From Cryptomeria japonica (lineage: Eukaryota > Streptophyta > Pinopsida > Cupressales > Cupressaceae), in the NCBI RefSeq assembly GCF_030272615.1, contig NC_081405.1, positions 308,922,014-308,986,013 of the forward strand: a stretch of DNA of 64,000 nt, in the 5' to 3' direction. Below, in pieces: positions 11,992-22,619 of this stretch. Position 1 is the first letter of the stretch. The number at the start of each line of letters is the position of its first letter. Position numbers and translations under genes: made by a program. The notes beneath the pieces were generated by a model, which saw nothing but the letters and a program-made list of their open reading frames with translations, was not told the DNA's origin and did no database searches.

Positions 11992-13451
11992 TGTAAAGTT
12001 CTGACTCCAATAGCTAACAAGATTAGAGGTGGGGGGGGTGAATCATACAAACTTAATCTTACATGAAATCAACAGATTCAACCTCAATAACTTATACTTC
12101 AGCAATATAACCAAAAATAGCTAAACATGCTAACTCATAAAAACATAATCATAACACATATAACACTAGATTTAACGTGGAAACCCAAATAGGGAAAAAC
12201 CACTGTAGGATTTTAGACCCACTAAGAAATATGCTCTTCTAGAGTATGCTCAGTTAAAAGCAAATCTTGTTAACGATTACAAACACATTGCTAGATGTGA
12301 CCCGGAAAAGGGATTTCCCTCAGATCTGTTAGGATCTTCACTTTGTTATAAGTGACCTTGGCAAGGGATTTCAAACACTCATTTAGAATGTTACCTTGCT
12401 AGAGGGTTTACAAATAAGACTGTTAGGTCCACTCGGTTAAGAGATTTTCTGTCACTTAAAAAATAATAGTAATAAAAATATATCTGCAACTTCACATCTA
12501 AAATGCTAAAGCAGATTCTATTTGCTCAAAACAATCTTGTCATAGGACTTATCTTGTCCATCTACTAGGCTCCCTACTCTATTATTCAAACAAGTCTTCA
12601 AGCTTTTGTGCTCAGTAATCACTATGTAGCATCCCTATGCTTACACTTGCCCACATACATTGTTCATCAATAATTTCTTATTTATAAACAATTTGCTAAC
12701 TGCTGAATCTCCTTGATCACATTTCCCATGATCAATCATAGCCATCAGATCTTCAATCTTGACTAGGTTCAATGTATCCTTCGATCTGAAAACATTTTAC
12801 CTCACCTTGGAACTTGCATACCTTCCTAGGAACTTGTGCTAGGTTATTGCGGTTCAATCTATGTTGTAGATCTAGCTCCTGAATTTCCATTACGATAGAT
12901 CCTTAACAAAATTCATGCGCAGCATACCAATCATTTATTCATCTCCAGCTCATTAGCATCCTTCATTAAATAATGCTTTTATCCATCCAATGCGATCTGT
13001 CATAACTCAGTTGCAACATGGTAAATACTAAACTTTACTCGGTAGACATTCTACCTTCATTAACCGATATCGATAACCTTAGGGTTTACCGACTAGGTTC
13101 TTTTCTCGGTGACATAGTATAGTATTAACCTTACAATCAACAACATATGTAGGATATCAAAACAATCTAAACATCATGATCTCATCATAGTTGCCCATTG
13201 AATAACTTAATTCTCCCCTTATTCATCACATCCTTTCTATGTCTTTTACCGACATCTTAATTCTCTTCAAATTAATCTTCTCAAGATATGGTCATATCAT
13301 ATTGAATCAGAAAATCAATTTCCTGACATCAATGACAAAATAATATTATAAAGACAGTAATCATCCTTCTTCAGTTATATCAATAATCTCCAACAACCTT
13401 CTCAATATCCTTATTGAATATCAACAATCTTCTTCTATTGTAATGCCAACA
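11992..13451 (-). repeat. 5' LTR of the copia element
   Basis: A 1460-bp direct repeat of 5759-7233, starting TG and ending CA, adjacent to the primer-binding site. It should hold the element promoter. Confidence 0.92.
12679..12686 (-). promoter_or_regulatory. Candidate TATA box in the copia 5' LTR
   Basis: TATAAATA on the minus strand, conserved at 6445-6452 in the other LTR. It divides the LTR into about 770 bp upstream (U3) and 690 bp downstream (R-U5). Confidence 0.5.
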
Positions 13452-16105
13452 CTCATACCACTAGCATATACGAGGAAAACCCAAGATGGGAAAAACCTTG
13501 ATGAGCAATGTTGCTAGAGTCTACTACTCCAATCTAGCCTCACAATGAATCTCTGTTATAATGTTTAGGGCTACAACCCAAGGGGCTACAATGCCTAATT
13601 TAGGACACCAACCCAGGGAGCACTAGCCACTTACTAATTTATGGGCTACAACCCAAAGGAGCTACAACCCCTGTACTGAGCTACAACTTAGTGATCTTAA
13701 AGATAACATCAAAATACAAAATTAATAATATTGTTACAAGTGAATCTTGTAACCATTTCATATACCTCACTCTACCAGTAAGACACCTTCTCTCCTACAT
13801 CGGTTCACTCTTTGACTACTGCTTTTCTTGCCAGTAAAGTCTATCGGTTCATCTTTCCTCTGTTCAGCTCTACTATATCTCCTCCTCTCTACTCTTCTTT
13901 TTATTGGTACTATACTCTTCCGGTTCTATGTGTGCCTCATCTACAACTTCCTTCACTTCTGCTCTTCCGGTATGGAGACTACCGATTCAGCACTGCTACG
14001 AGTTGACCAGTTTAACTTGGTTCTCCCTCACACTCACAGTCTTTTCTCAGATACTCATTGAGTGCTCATCTAATTTTCTCACACATGCAGAAGTAGCACT
14101 TAATCACTTTGAAGCATCACTTTCTTCCTCTCATCAGTAGCCTACTCTCTTATCTAGCAACACTAATCAATGATTTTTTCTTCTTTATTTATAATCTAGT
14201 TTTCCCCCCAAAATCCAATTCAAACTTCAGTGGGTTAGAGTTTCTTCCACCGATCAAATCTTTATTAGATCCAATCCACTCTGCCTTGGATTGATCACCT
14301 ACATTATAGGAATGCATTTGCACACGTTTTCCATCATCCAGTGCATATTTGCTAAAAATAGCAAGTCTAACCTTGTTCTTTAGCATCAAAATTAGTCGAC
14401 ACATTTATGATCCAATTGTTTCCTTCTTGAGGTCAATCTACAGTCAGTTATCAGACATTGATCATGGTGCCAACAGATCCCAGATCTTCCTCTATCATTC
14501 ATCCTTCATCAAGCCGCACACTCTACAATTCCTCTATGATTGTCGCAATCAACATTTAATGTCGACCAATCACAACTACCTCTTTGATACCAGATATCAC
14601 CAACCTTTGCATATTCAATAGCTCATCTCCACGTGGCATCACAATCAATATCCACCTCATCACACTACTCTATTGGTTCAGCTTCTTCACCGACCACACA
14701 CATAACCAATACACCCATACCAGTTCACTAACCCTACTGGGACTAACCACCTTGCCGGTTATCCTTCCTACCATCTCCTTTTCTAAGCTGTTGGTGTAAC
14801 CTTTATGTCTACACTTCATTGCTCTGCCAGTGAATTTTTTTTATAAATATGCTCACTTGCACACACCATAGCTACTTTGAAAACTCTCCTTATCTTTTAG
14901 TTTTATGCACTTGTCTTTATCATGTGATATCCTTATCTTCCTTATCTCTTCTTTGATGTTGCACTGGTTGACATAATATGTCAACTATCACTAATGCAGA
15001 TTCTAATAGATGTGTCTACTGGTAGACAACATACTTTCCTTCTTACCAGAGAGACACATTGATGACACCAAGTCATCACACTCCAATTGTTCTACATCAA
15101 CCTTCCTTCAACATCCTAGTATCACCATGTATATTCCTGCAGACTCACTAGCATCCTTCTTCATCAATCCGGTTCTCCTCTCAATTGGTTTGTCAAGATG
15201 AAAAACACACCATCTCAACTCCTCATTCTTCCTTCACTGTCCCGGTAGCACACTTTATTTTTACTTTCTTATCTAGTAGATTTCTGATCACACTCTCTAA
15301 AGGGTTAACTAATCTCAGACTCTGAAAGAATTATCATCTTTCGCTTGATCAGTCGGTCTGTTCAATCACGCACCTGCCTTCTACATCTGATATTGCTCAA
15401 ACATGACATAGTTGTCATTATGCATATGTATCTCCAACTTGAAATATGTCTCGATGGTTTTCCATAAGTCATCCTGCATTTAGAGGCAACATACTCTGTT
15501 AACCTATCACCTAGTCAGTGATAGCTTCTTCAACCTATGTGAGTCCTTCTAGTTAACCTTATACTAAAAATTTGGTGGCTTGCACATACTTCACCTCTAG
15601 TGTTGATGTGCTTTAGGTAGCATTCTGCTTCTTCATCACAAACAATAGCTCAAGCACTTTTCCATTCCTTCTTGTACATTGATCACAATCTCGCCGGTTG
15701 GCAACTACTTACTTGGTTAAAGTGTCTTCCCAATGTCAACACATCACTTACCAGTTGACATCCTTTCATTACTGGTGGTGCACTATACCGGTAATCTATT
15801 CATTTCATCCTCACAAGTTAGGCACTAACTTGTGTATCGGTGACTACAGTGATCATTTCTCTAAGTGTCATGCTCTTTCTTACCTTGCCGATTTCTGTAA
15901 CACAAGGTGATATCAAGGATATCTCATCTTGTACTCCTCCTTAACAGTGTTGCACACACATCTTTGATACCAGTAGTCATCCCATACCGGTTGACATCAA
16001 TGCCAACCCAATGCCAACAATCTCCTACTCACTAGTTGACATCAATGTCAGTGATACCGATAATATCCTATATCGGTTGACATCAATGACAACACAATAT
16101 CGACA
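13452..16105 (-). repeat. 5' LTR of the outer element, second part
   Basis: This continues the LTR from 5758 after the copia insertion. CTCAT at 13452-13456 repeats 5754-5758. From 13764 it aligns with window positions 1-2348 and it ends in CGACA at 16105. Together with 5591-5758 the LTR is about 2.8 kb. TATTTATA at 14186-14193 reads as a TATA box on the minus strand, leaving about 1.9 kb of U3 to its right. TTGAC-rich repeats and a conserved palindrome lie in that U3. Confidence 0.85.
14186..14193 (-). promoter_or_regulatory. Candidate TATA box of the outer LTR promoter
   Basis: Reads TATAAATA on the coding (minus) strand of the element and is conserved at about 429-436 in the other LTR. 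It is a candidate only; no transcription start can be seen. Confidence 0.4.
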
Positions 16106-16984
16106 GTAGCTAGGACATTGTTTAAGAAAAGAAGACATCTTGAGTCCTCATCTATTAGAGTGATATAAATGTTTATTTCTAAGGTAAAACTTATGTTGGA
16201 CTCCTCAGCTATTTCCTTTGGGAAAGGTTCCTCCTAAAACTCTATGTTCTAGAAAACTATAAAGAAATTTGTGTGGATAGGAAGTTGGAGCTCTCTTCTA
16301 CCTTGTAATCCATTGGTTTGTTAGTGCTTTGGTTTCTTCTGGGACTAATTCGTGGCAAGTTTTTGTTTATGGTTTCTCACTCCTCGTGAGTGCTAGGTTT
16401 TGTCAAATTTTCTGCAGATATGTAAGGTTCGAGCCTCTACTAGTTTTATTAATATTATTATAACATTTGATGTACAACAAGTTCAAGATGAGGAGGGTAA
16501 TGAAGTCCTGTGCAAACTCCCAATAGCAACATTAGAACAACAATGTTGTTCGTGAATAATTATCAATCGATGTGAAAAACTATAGAAAAATTATCACAAT
16601 AATTTTGTAATAGGAAACACAATCATCTGAAGTATATCTAGTAGAAACATACATTCCAAATCATAACATAGTTCACTAGAGTAGACAAAAATAGCATAAT
16701 TTATGGACCAAGTAGGGAACATTAAAACTTCTTGAAACAACTAATCAATATCTGACATCATCTAGTCACTACAACATATGTCTACAAATAGCTCTGTAGC
16801 ATAACATCATTTTAACTAGGAATATGGATGAATGTCATATTTAATCACACACTTCCACTATACATCTCTTCTAATACTACCATCGTAATGAATATTTTAA
16901 TCAACAACACCGTCACCAACATCCAAGCCACATAGGTTTGACACAACTATGAGATCAATGATAACACAGATACTCATAAGTGCA
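16106..16984. other. Unassigned AT-rich sequence, probably element debris
   Basis: No coding domain is visible. The right edge abuts a purine-tract complement at 16985, so part of this may be an LTR of the minus-strand remnant to its right. I could not find a matching second LTR. Confidence 0.35.
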
Positions 16985-18250
16985 ATAATTTCCCCTTTTG
17001 TCATTGATGGCAAAACATTATACTTCTTAAAATAATTTCTCCTATTCAATAATTAAAATCCCTAGAAATATTTCTCCCTCTTTGACATCAAAGACAAAGG
17101 GTGGCATTGAAAGCCAAAAAAAAATATCAATCAATATTGCAACTCCCGCTAACAAAAATTACCTATCAAACATTTTGAGGCCAAATATCCTTGAATTATT
17201 TCCTCAAACACATAAGTCAAGAATTTGATGAATGAATAGTATAAGTCAAAATTTTGATTTGACACTTACAATCAATGAACAAGTTTATTGCAACATCAAA
17301 GACATCAACATTAACCACACTTTGTTCAATTTTTTCAACTTCAGCCAATAATCTAATAAAATTAGACAAACACAATTACATAGCATCTTTGAGTCTACAA
17401 AACGTCTCCACATGTTCTTCTTTCTATTTTTGTCACAAAGACATCTGAGAATGGAGATATCGAACCTTAGATCTCATTACACCATTTGCATCCTTGTAAA
17501 TGTTAAAAGACTAGGCTGATTCAGAAAGCCTAGACTCAATATAGTCTATCTCATCTTTATATTTCTCTGTATCCATAGGCCACCTTCAGAAATACTTATT
17601 CAATCTAACAACATTATAAATCATCTTTTTAAAACTAATCAAATTAAGCTAAAGATAATCATGTACCCTTAGGCTCTTTTTTGCCATTTTTTCTATCACA
17701 TTTCTTTCTATATAAGGCTCACTTGAATCACTATCAACATTACCAATTGTAGTCATATGGTCAATTAATAGTTATATCACCACTTATGGAAGATCATGAG
17801 AAACATTCATGGGAACAACATAATTCTAGAGAAAATATGTTACACGTGCATGTTCAATGGTATCTTGATCATAAGATGGAACAATAAGATACAACTCACT
17901 AACACTTTTTAGGCCATCCGGTCTCCCAAGCAACTCAAGCGCATTGTCTTCATCAAAGTAAATTTCCTCGCAAGAAATAGGAGAAGCAATCCCCTTCTTT
18001 CTTGCTACAATACCTTTTTTTACACTAACCTTCTCTAATTCATCATCACTTTCTACAATTACTTGTTTTGCACACTGTTTCCTCACTTCTTTAGATTTAA
18101 GTACCTTAGATACAAAAGAAGAAGAATATTTTGCAAATTATTTTCTTGCTTTCTTACCTTTTTGCACATTCTCACTTTTTCTATATTTTTGCACCCAAAA
18201 AAGTGGTATTAAGAGTCTTATTATTTAAATAAAGAAAAGTACTTAGTAAC
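16985..18250 (-). mobile_element. Remnant related to the 34872-41600 element, minus strand
   Basis: On the minus strand the left end reads GACAAAAGGGGAAATTAT before TGCA, like the tract and LTR start at 40648-40661. About 90 bp further in lies a frame end containing a GTCAAAG-purine stretch, like the end of the long frame at 40470-40500. The frame 18086-17826 (86 residues) is acidic and Lys-rich, with no known domain. The architecture suggests a decayed relative of the long-ORF element. Sequence similarity is weak by eye. Confidence 0.45.
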
Positions 18251-19260
18251 TTAAATGATTGGTGAAAAATGCCTTATTTTTTTCGTTGCCAAAAATAGAT
18301 CTCTACAAAACATTAGGGGTTGAGGACGAGAATATGTCTACGATCCCTATCTTAATACAACCTCAAAATTTTTGGGGGTCGAAGAATCTAGCATCCCCAA
18401 TCCCACATTATTGTTCGCAATGGACATGGCGGGGGGTCGGGGATGATGGTATCCCCAATCCCCGAAGTCATCGATACACATGGGTGGGGGTTTGTGATGT
18501 TTTCATACTGAATCCAATACTCAAATGTATTGGATGTCAGGGATGGAGACATCATTGATCTCCGACTACTAAGAAAGCTCTATCGGGGGTTTGGGAAACT
18601 TAATCGCACAACCCTAATAGTGGGAATTAGGGATTGAGGATCCTTGATCCCTAAAAAGAGATGAAGCAAACCAAAACCAAAACAATTGAAAAAGAAACAC
18701 TAGTTCATGGATAAACTTTCACTGGTCCCGAACTAGGTTACAATGTGAAAAAAAACACAAAGGGAGAACAATGGGCAAAAAAAAACCCCTAAAAAAGGGC
18801 AAAATGGACATAACAAAAACAAAAGGCACTTTGTGAAAACCAAAACAAAGGGGCAAAAAGAACATAAATATAGAGAGCAAATAGGGCAAAAACATAACCC
18901 CAAAAAATGACCCAAAGGACAAAAACAAGAGGAAAAAATGATTGACCTACCTCCACTAGATAGAGCTCGAAGGTACAACATCAAACTTGCCACACATTGT
19001 CCCTTCACAAAGACTCAAAACTAGGCATAGGAGAGCACAAAATTCATAGAGGGAAGCCAACATTTGAAAGTGCTAGTGAGTACAAATGAAGCAAAAGTGC
19101 CTATTTATACATATAAGGGAGGAATTTAATGTAGATCGAGATGTGGGACCCATCGAGGGTTAGGGATGGAAGCATCCCCAAAAGGAGAATCGAGGGTCGG
19201 GGATTGAAGCATCCCCAATCCCTGAAGGAAGACAAAAGGAATAGATACAAACACAAAAGG
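18251..19260. repeat. Region with scattered GGGGAT/ATCCCC hairpins
   Basis: Several short inverted repeats occur: 18439-18456 and 19199-19216 (GGGGAT-N6-ATCCCC), 19163-19178 (GGGATG/CATCCC), 18629-18652 (a near-perfect 24-bp palindrome) and about 18535-18556 (GATGTC/GACATC). No coding domain is recognised; the two overlapping minus frames at 18719-19008 are low-complexity artefacts. It could be an old element or satellite-like sequence. Confidence 0.5.
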
Positions 19261-19870
19261 GAGTAATAATATTTATAGTGTTCCTTACAAATGATTTATA
19301 GTAATCTACAATTGAGAAATTATTACAATTCTTTATTTATAGCACAAGTTATGTATTATTGGAAAATAATGGTCATTGACAAGAATATAAATTATATAAA
19401 ACACTAATAAACTACAAGATTCAACTTATCATGTTATATTATTTATATTTTTCCATAAAATCATTACAACAATCTTCACTAATTTTTTATTTTTTTTGTT
19501 AAGGTGACAATAACCCTAAAAATGTGAGAGAGAAGAATAATTGATATTGATCCCAAATTTCTTAAATATAAAAAAATAAAAATGTCTTTCTAAAATGTGA
19601 TAATGCTTTTACAAATTCTATTATAAGTAAATGTGAAAGCAGCAAGTTTTTATTACACATCAGACGATAGCAATCATTACCTAGAGATAAATTGAAATGT
19701 GAATACTTTGCTCAGTCTAAGTAGTGTCAACCAGGGAGCACATGATACCGTCCACTGATACCAAGGACGCGCCGCCATCAACAAATTGAATACAGTGCCT
19801 TTATTTTGATTTTTTCAAGGTTTATCTCGCTGAGAGGCGATGATGTCATGATTCGATGAATCATTCAAGC
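19261..19870. other. AT-rich upstream flank of the expansin-like gene
   Basis: I see no gene and no clear repeat in this stretch. Confidence 0.5.
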
Positions 19871-19879
19871 CGTAAGGTT

Positions 19880-19980
19880 GAAAGAAAAAGTCAGATAAAT
19901 GAAGGCAGCGTTGTCTTCTTCTTATTCCTGAAAAAGTCAGATAAGCGATAAAGTCAAATAAATGAAGGCAGCGTTGTTTA
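19880..19980 (+). repeat. Imperfect direct repeat in the expansin-like gene promoter
   Basis: Two copies of a unit containing AAATGAAGGCAGCGTTGT, about 68 bp apart, each preceded by an AAGTCA[GA]ATAA stretch. They lie 100-200 bp upstream of the TATA box. Confidence 0.7.
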
Positions 19981-20080
19981 ACATGCATGGTCAAATTCAA
20001 ATTGGAGTTGGTAGGGATTATACCTTTTCTCTGAAACACAAAAAATTGTCAAACCGGTGGCTAGACCCTATTATTTCATT

Positions 20081-20088
20081 TATAAATA
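20081..20088 (+). promoter_or_regulatory. TATA box of the expansin-like gene
   Basis: TATAAATA stands 97 bp before the ATG at 20185. That predicts transcription start near 20110-20120 and a leader of about 70 nt. Confidence 0.65.
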
Positions 20089-20184
20089 GTCTTCAGAAAT
20101 TTCAACTGATTTCATTGCACTCTCGGCTAATCCTACTCAAGTTTTGTTAAAGGTGAATTCAATTTCTCATCCCTGTGCGTACGA

Positions 20185-21316
20185 ATGGCTTATCCTCGCT
20201 CAGCCAGATTATTTGCCGTGCTAATAGTGCTGGAAGTTCTGTTCAGCATTGGTTACTGCACTTCCCAATTCGTAGATTCACGGGCAGCTTATTACGGAAC
20301 TCCGGATGGCTTAGGAACTTCCAGTAATAAATACTAACATTATATGTTGGCATTATGATTTAGTTTTGATTCTTTTATTAAAGAAATGAAGGACAAGGAA
20401 GCTAAATATGAATGTGCAGGTGGCGCTTGTGGATATGGTGAGTATGGGAGAGACGTGAAGGCTGGAAATGTTGCAGCAGCAAGTCAGTTATTATACAGAA
20501 ATGGGGCTGGATGTGGCGCTTGCTATCAGGTAATCATTATTATACATTTAAATAAGCATCCTATTAAAATACGATACACTGGAGTGCTGAATGGTGTTTC
20601 TTGTTAAATAGGTGAGATGCAAAAATAAGTATCTATGTACATACAGCGGAGTAACAGTAGTGGTCACAGATCATGGAGAAGGCGATCGAACTGATTTCAT
20701 TATGAGTCCTCATGCTTTCACAACTATGGCCTGGCCGGGGAAAGATGAGCAGCTTAAGGCTTTGGGTGTTGTTGACATTGAGTACAAATGGTAATTAAGA
20801 ATAGAGAGATTTAAACATTACACTATTCTCAGCTTTTAACATATTCTCAACTTTGAGTAACTAATGCTGATGATGGTGGCTGCAATATGTCAGAGTGGCT
20901 TGCAACTATCCTGGCCACAACATCTGGTTCCAGATTAACAAAAGCACCAATTACCCCTATTATCTATCTTTGATGTTGCTGTACCAAGGAGGCCAAAGAG
21001 ATGTAGTGGCTGTAGAACTTTCCCAGGTATATAGAACAAAATCATACTTTACAGTGCAAATTCATCTTAATCTTATAATATATTGATTTTCTATTGCTAA
21101 CATGGGAGGGTGTAATGGCAGGAGAGAACTTCTGATTGGAAAGCAATGCGGAGGAGTTATGGGGCTGTGTGGGACATAGTAACGGCACCTGCAGAGTGCA
21201 ATCTGGCTCTCCGATTTCAACTGTCAGGGGGAGAATGGATTTATGCTCAGAATCCTATTCCCTCACATTGGAAAGCTGGCGATGTTTATGATGCTGGCGT
21301 TCAGCTCAAATACTGA
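20185..21316 (+). CDS. EXLB: Expansin-like B gene, five exons, TGA formed across intron 3
   Basis: Exons inferred from frame and GT-AG sites: 20185-20323, 20420-20529, 20612-20790, 20894-21026, 21122-21316. Together they make 252 codons including the stop, the usual EXLB length. Residues 1 to about 25 form a hydrophobic signal peptide (LFAVLIVLEVLFSI), so the product would be secreted to the cell wall. Next come the six-stranded double-psi barrel domain (GACGYGEYGR, GAGCGACYQVRC, VTDHGEGDRTDF) and the C-terminal CBM63-like domain (YLSLMLLYQGGQRDVVAVEL, SYGAVWD, HWKAG). Expansins loosen walls non-enzymatically; EXLB function itself is poorly known. Two oddities: the family Cys in YYG-PDC-LG is Gly here, and joining exon 3 (ending TG) to exon 4 (starting A) gives TGA at codon 143. 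A GT at 20782 would restore frame with three codons lost. All other exons read cleanly. Confidence 0.9.
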
Positions 21317-21355
21317 TCATTATTATAAGTACGTAACTTGGTGGCATTTAATTTA

Positions 21356-21492
21356 AATAAATTCATGCAGGGAGATTTATTGTATTTCTCTCTTCTTGCA
21401 CTTGCCCCCAAAACATGTCTTACCAATCTTAAATAAATATTCACGTGTAGCAACAATGTATTATGGACTGAGTTGTTAATGCGTGCAATAAA
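21356..21492 (+). promoter_or_regulatory. Candidate polyadenylation signals of the expansin-like gene
   Basis: AATAAA occurs at 21356-21361, 21432-21437 and 21487-21492, that is 40-170 nt after the stop codon. Which one is used cannot be seen. Confidence 0.4.
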
Positions 21493-22619
21493 AATAATAT
21501 TAAATTTGATTGTAGGGTACCTTTTTGCTCTTGGTGTCTTTGTAGGGTAAGTGATCAACGTTTCAGTTCATAATGCTAATAATAATGTGATCACTTCGCT
21601 TTTCTTTTAAATCTTAATTGATTAGGATCCAGAAGCAGGGAAACAAGTAGTTTATGAGGTAGACGGAAGAATTATTCTGTTTTAAACAAATAATGAATTC
21701 AAGTAATGCATGTGTAGAAATGATAATATACAAATGAATCGTGAGATTGAACTAGTCAAGTATTGTATGATATATTGCACAAATAACACAATATTATATT
21801 CGATGTAATAGTAAGTGAAAAAATTTACATTTTGTAGAACAATATATTGTTATATTATATATAGCTTCAAAGAACAATAATGAACTCTCTATTTAGATCA
21901 TCTCAAAGATTCATATTATTATAATTATATTCAAATATTATAGTTATTGGACTTAATTTTTATAGAATTATTCATTTATTTAACATTTAAGGAGTTATGG
22001 ACCAAGCCAATAAATTTTACATCAAATAGACATGATAATACCTGTTAAAAATTGTATGCAGAATTAACTTTTATTGTTCCCTTCACGTGGTCACGGATAT
22101 TTTTCAAGGCACCACATTGACTTATCACATTTAGATTTATAAAATCATATTTAAAACGGTTGATTAGTTAATTCACCACTAATAAAGAGGATAATTTGTT
22201 GATGAGATAAGATATTTTCTCCACAACCTATGTGCATATAAAGAGATAGTGACATTCAAGAATTAATAATCCTTGAACGAAAGACATATTCACTAAAGCC
22301 TAGAAGTTAAGAAAAAATTAAATTTCAATGAAGAACTTCATTCCCTATCACCATGGTTATAGATTTTTAGAAGTTCCTTAAAGATTGACACATTCTACTC
22401 TTATGCTATGACTATCTTGAGAAATATGTATCTATATGATTATTTTGTATTATAGGGATTTATAATTTTAATATTTTTTTATCATTGTACTGTTACAATA
22501 ATCTAAGATTTAAAATAATTCCAATCCAAATTACTTTGGGAGAAACAAATATATTAAAATCAAATAGATAGTAAAAATATAAGTACTATTTCATATTAAA
22601 TATCTCTGTAATCTAGTTT

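Larger units (their letters stand above)
5759..13451 (-). mobile_element. Complete Ty1/copia (SIRE/Tork-like) retrotransposon
   Basis: The two LTRs (5759-7233 and 11992-13451) share TG...CA ends and flank a primer-binding site, a full gag-pol order (gag, protease, integrase, reverse transcriptase, RNase H) and a polypurine tract. A perfect CTCAT target duplication brackets the element. It is structurally complete but coding-dead, with five in-frame stops and a frameshift. LTR differences are roughly 6-8% in the first 290 bp by eye, so the insertion is old but younger than its host LTR. The integrase-before-reverse-transcriptase order places it in copia. Resemblance to SIRE or Tork lineages is an impression from the reverse transcriptase text. 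I see no envelope-like frame after pol. Confidence 0.95.
1..16105 (-). mobile_element. Outer non-autonomous (gag-only) LTR retrotransposon, left end cut by window
   Basis: Positions 1-2348 match 13764-16105 as a direct repeat, giving the two LTRs. The internal region (2349-5590) is about 3.2 kb and has a primer-binding site on its right and a polypurine tract on its left, so the element reads on the minus strand. It encodes only a gag-like protein; I find no protease, integrase, reverse transcriptase or RNase H. This matches the published TR-GAG class (terminal-repeat retrotransposons with a GAG domain). The right LTR is interrupted by a complete copia element at 5759-13451. By eye the two LTRs differ at more sites than those of the inserted copia, so this element is the older one. 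The left target duplication lies outside the window. Confidence 0.85.

Noticed and set aside
16421-16460. A second SINE, from a GGTTCGAGCC box B-like string
   Set aside because: No A box at proper distance, no poly-A end and no flanking duplication.
18719-19008. Cys/Phe-rich minus-strand frames of 69 and 91 codons
   Set aside because: They overlap in two frames of A-rich low-complexity DNA, a composition artefact.
20386-20419. An exon 2 start at 20384 giving an inserted MKDKEAKYECA segment
   Set aside because: The acceptor at 20418-20419 (GTGCAG) restores the family-like GTSSGACGYG join and the normal protein length, so the extra residues are intron.
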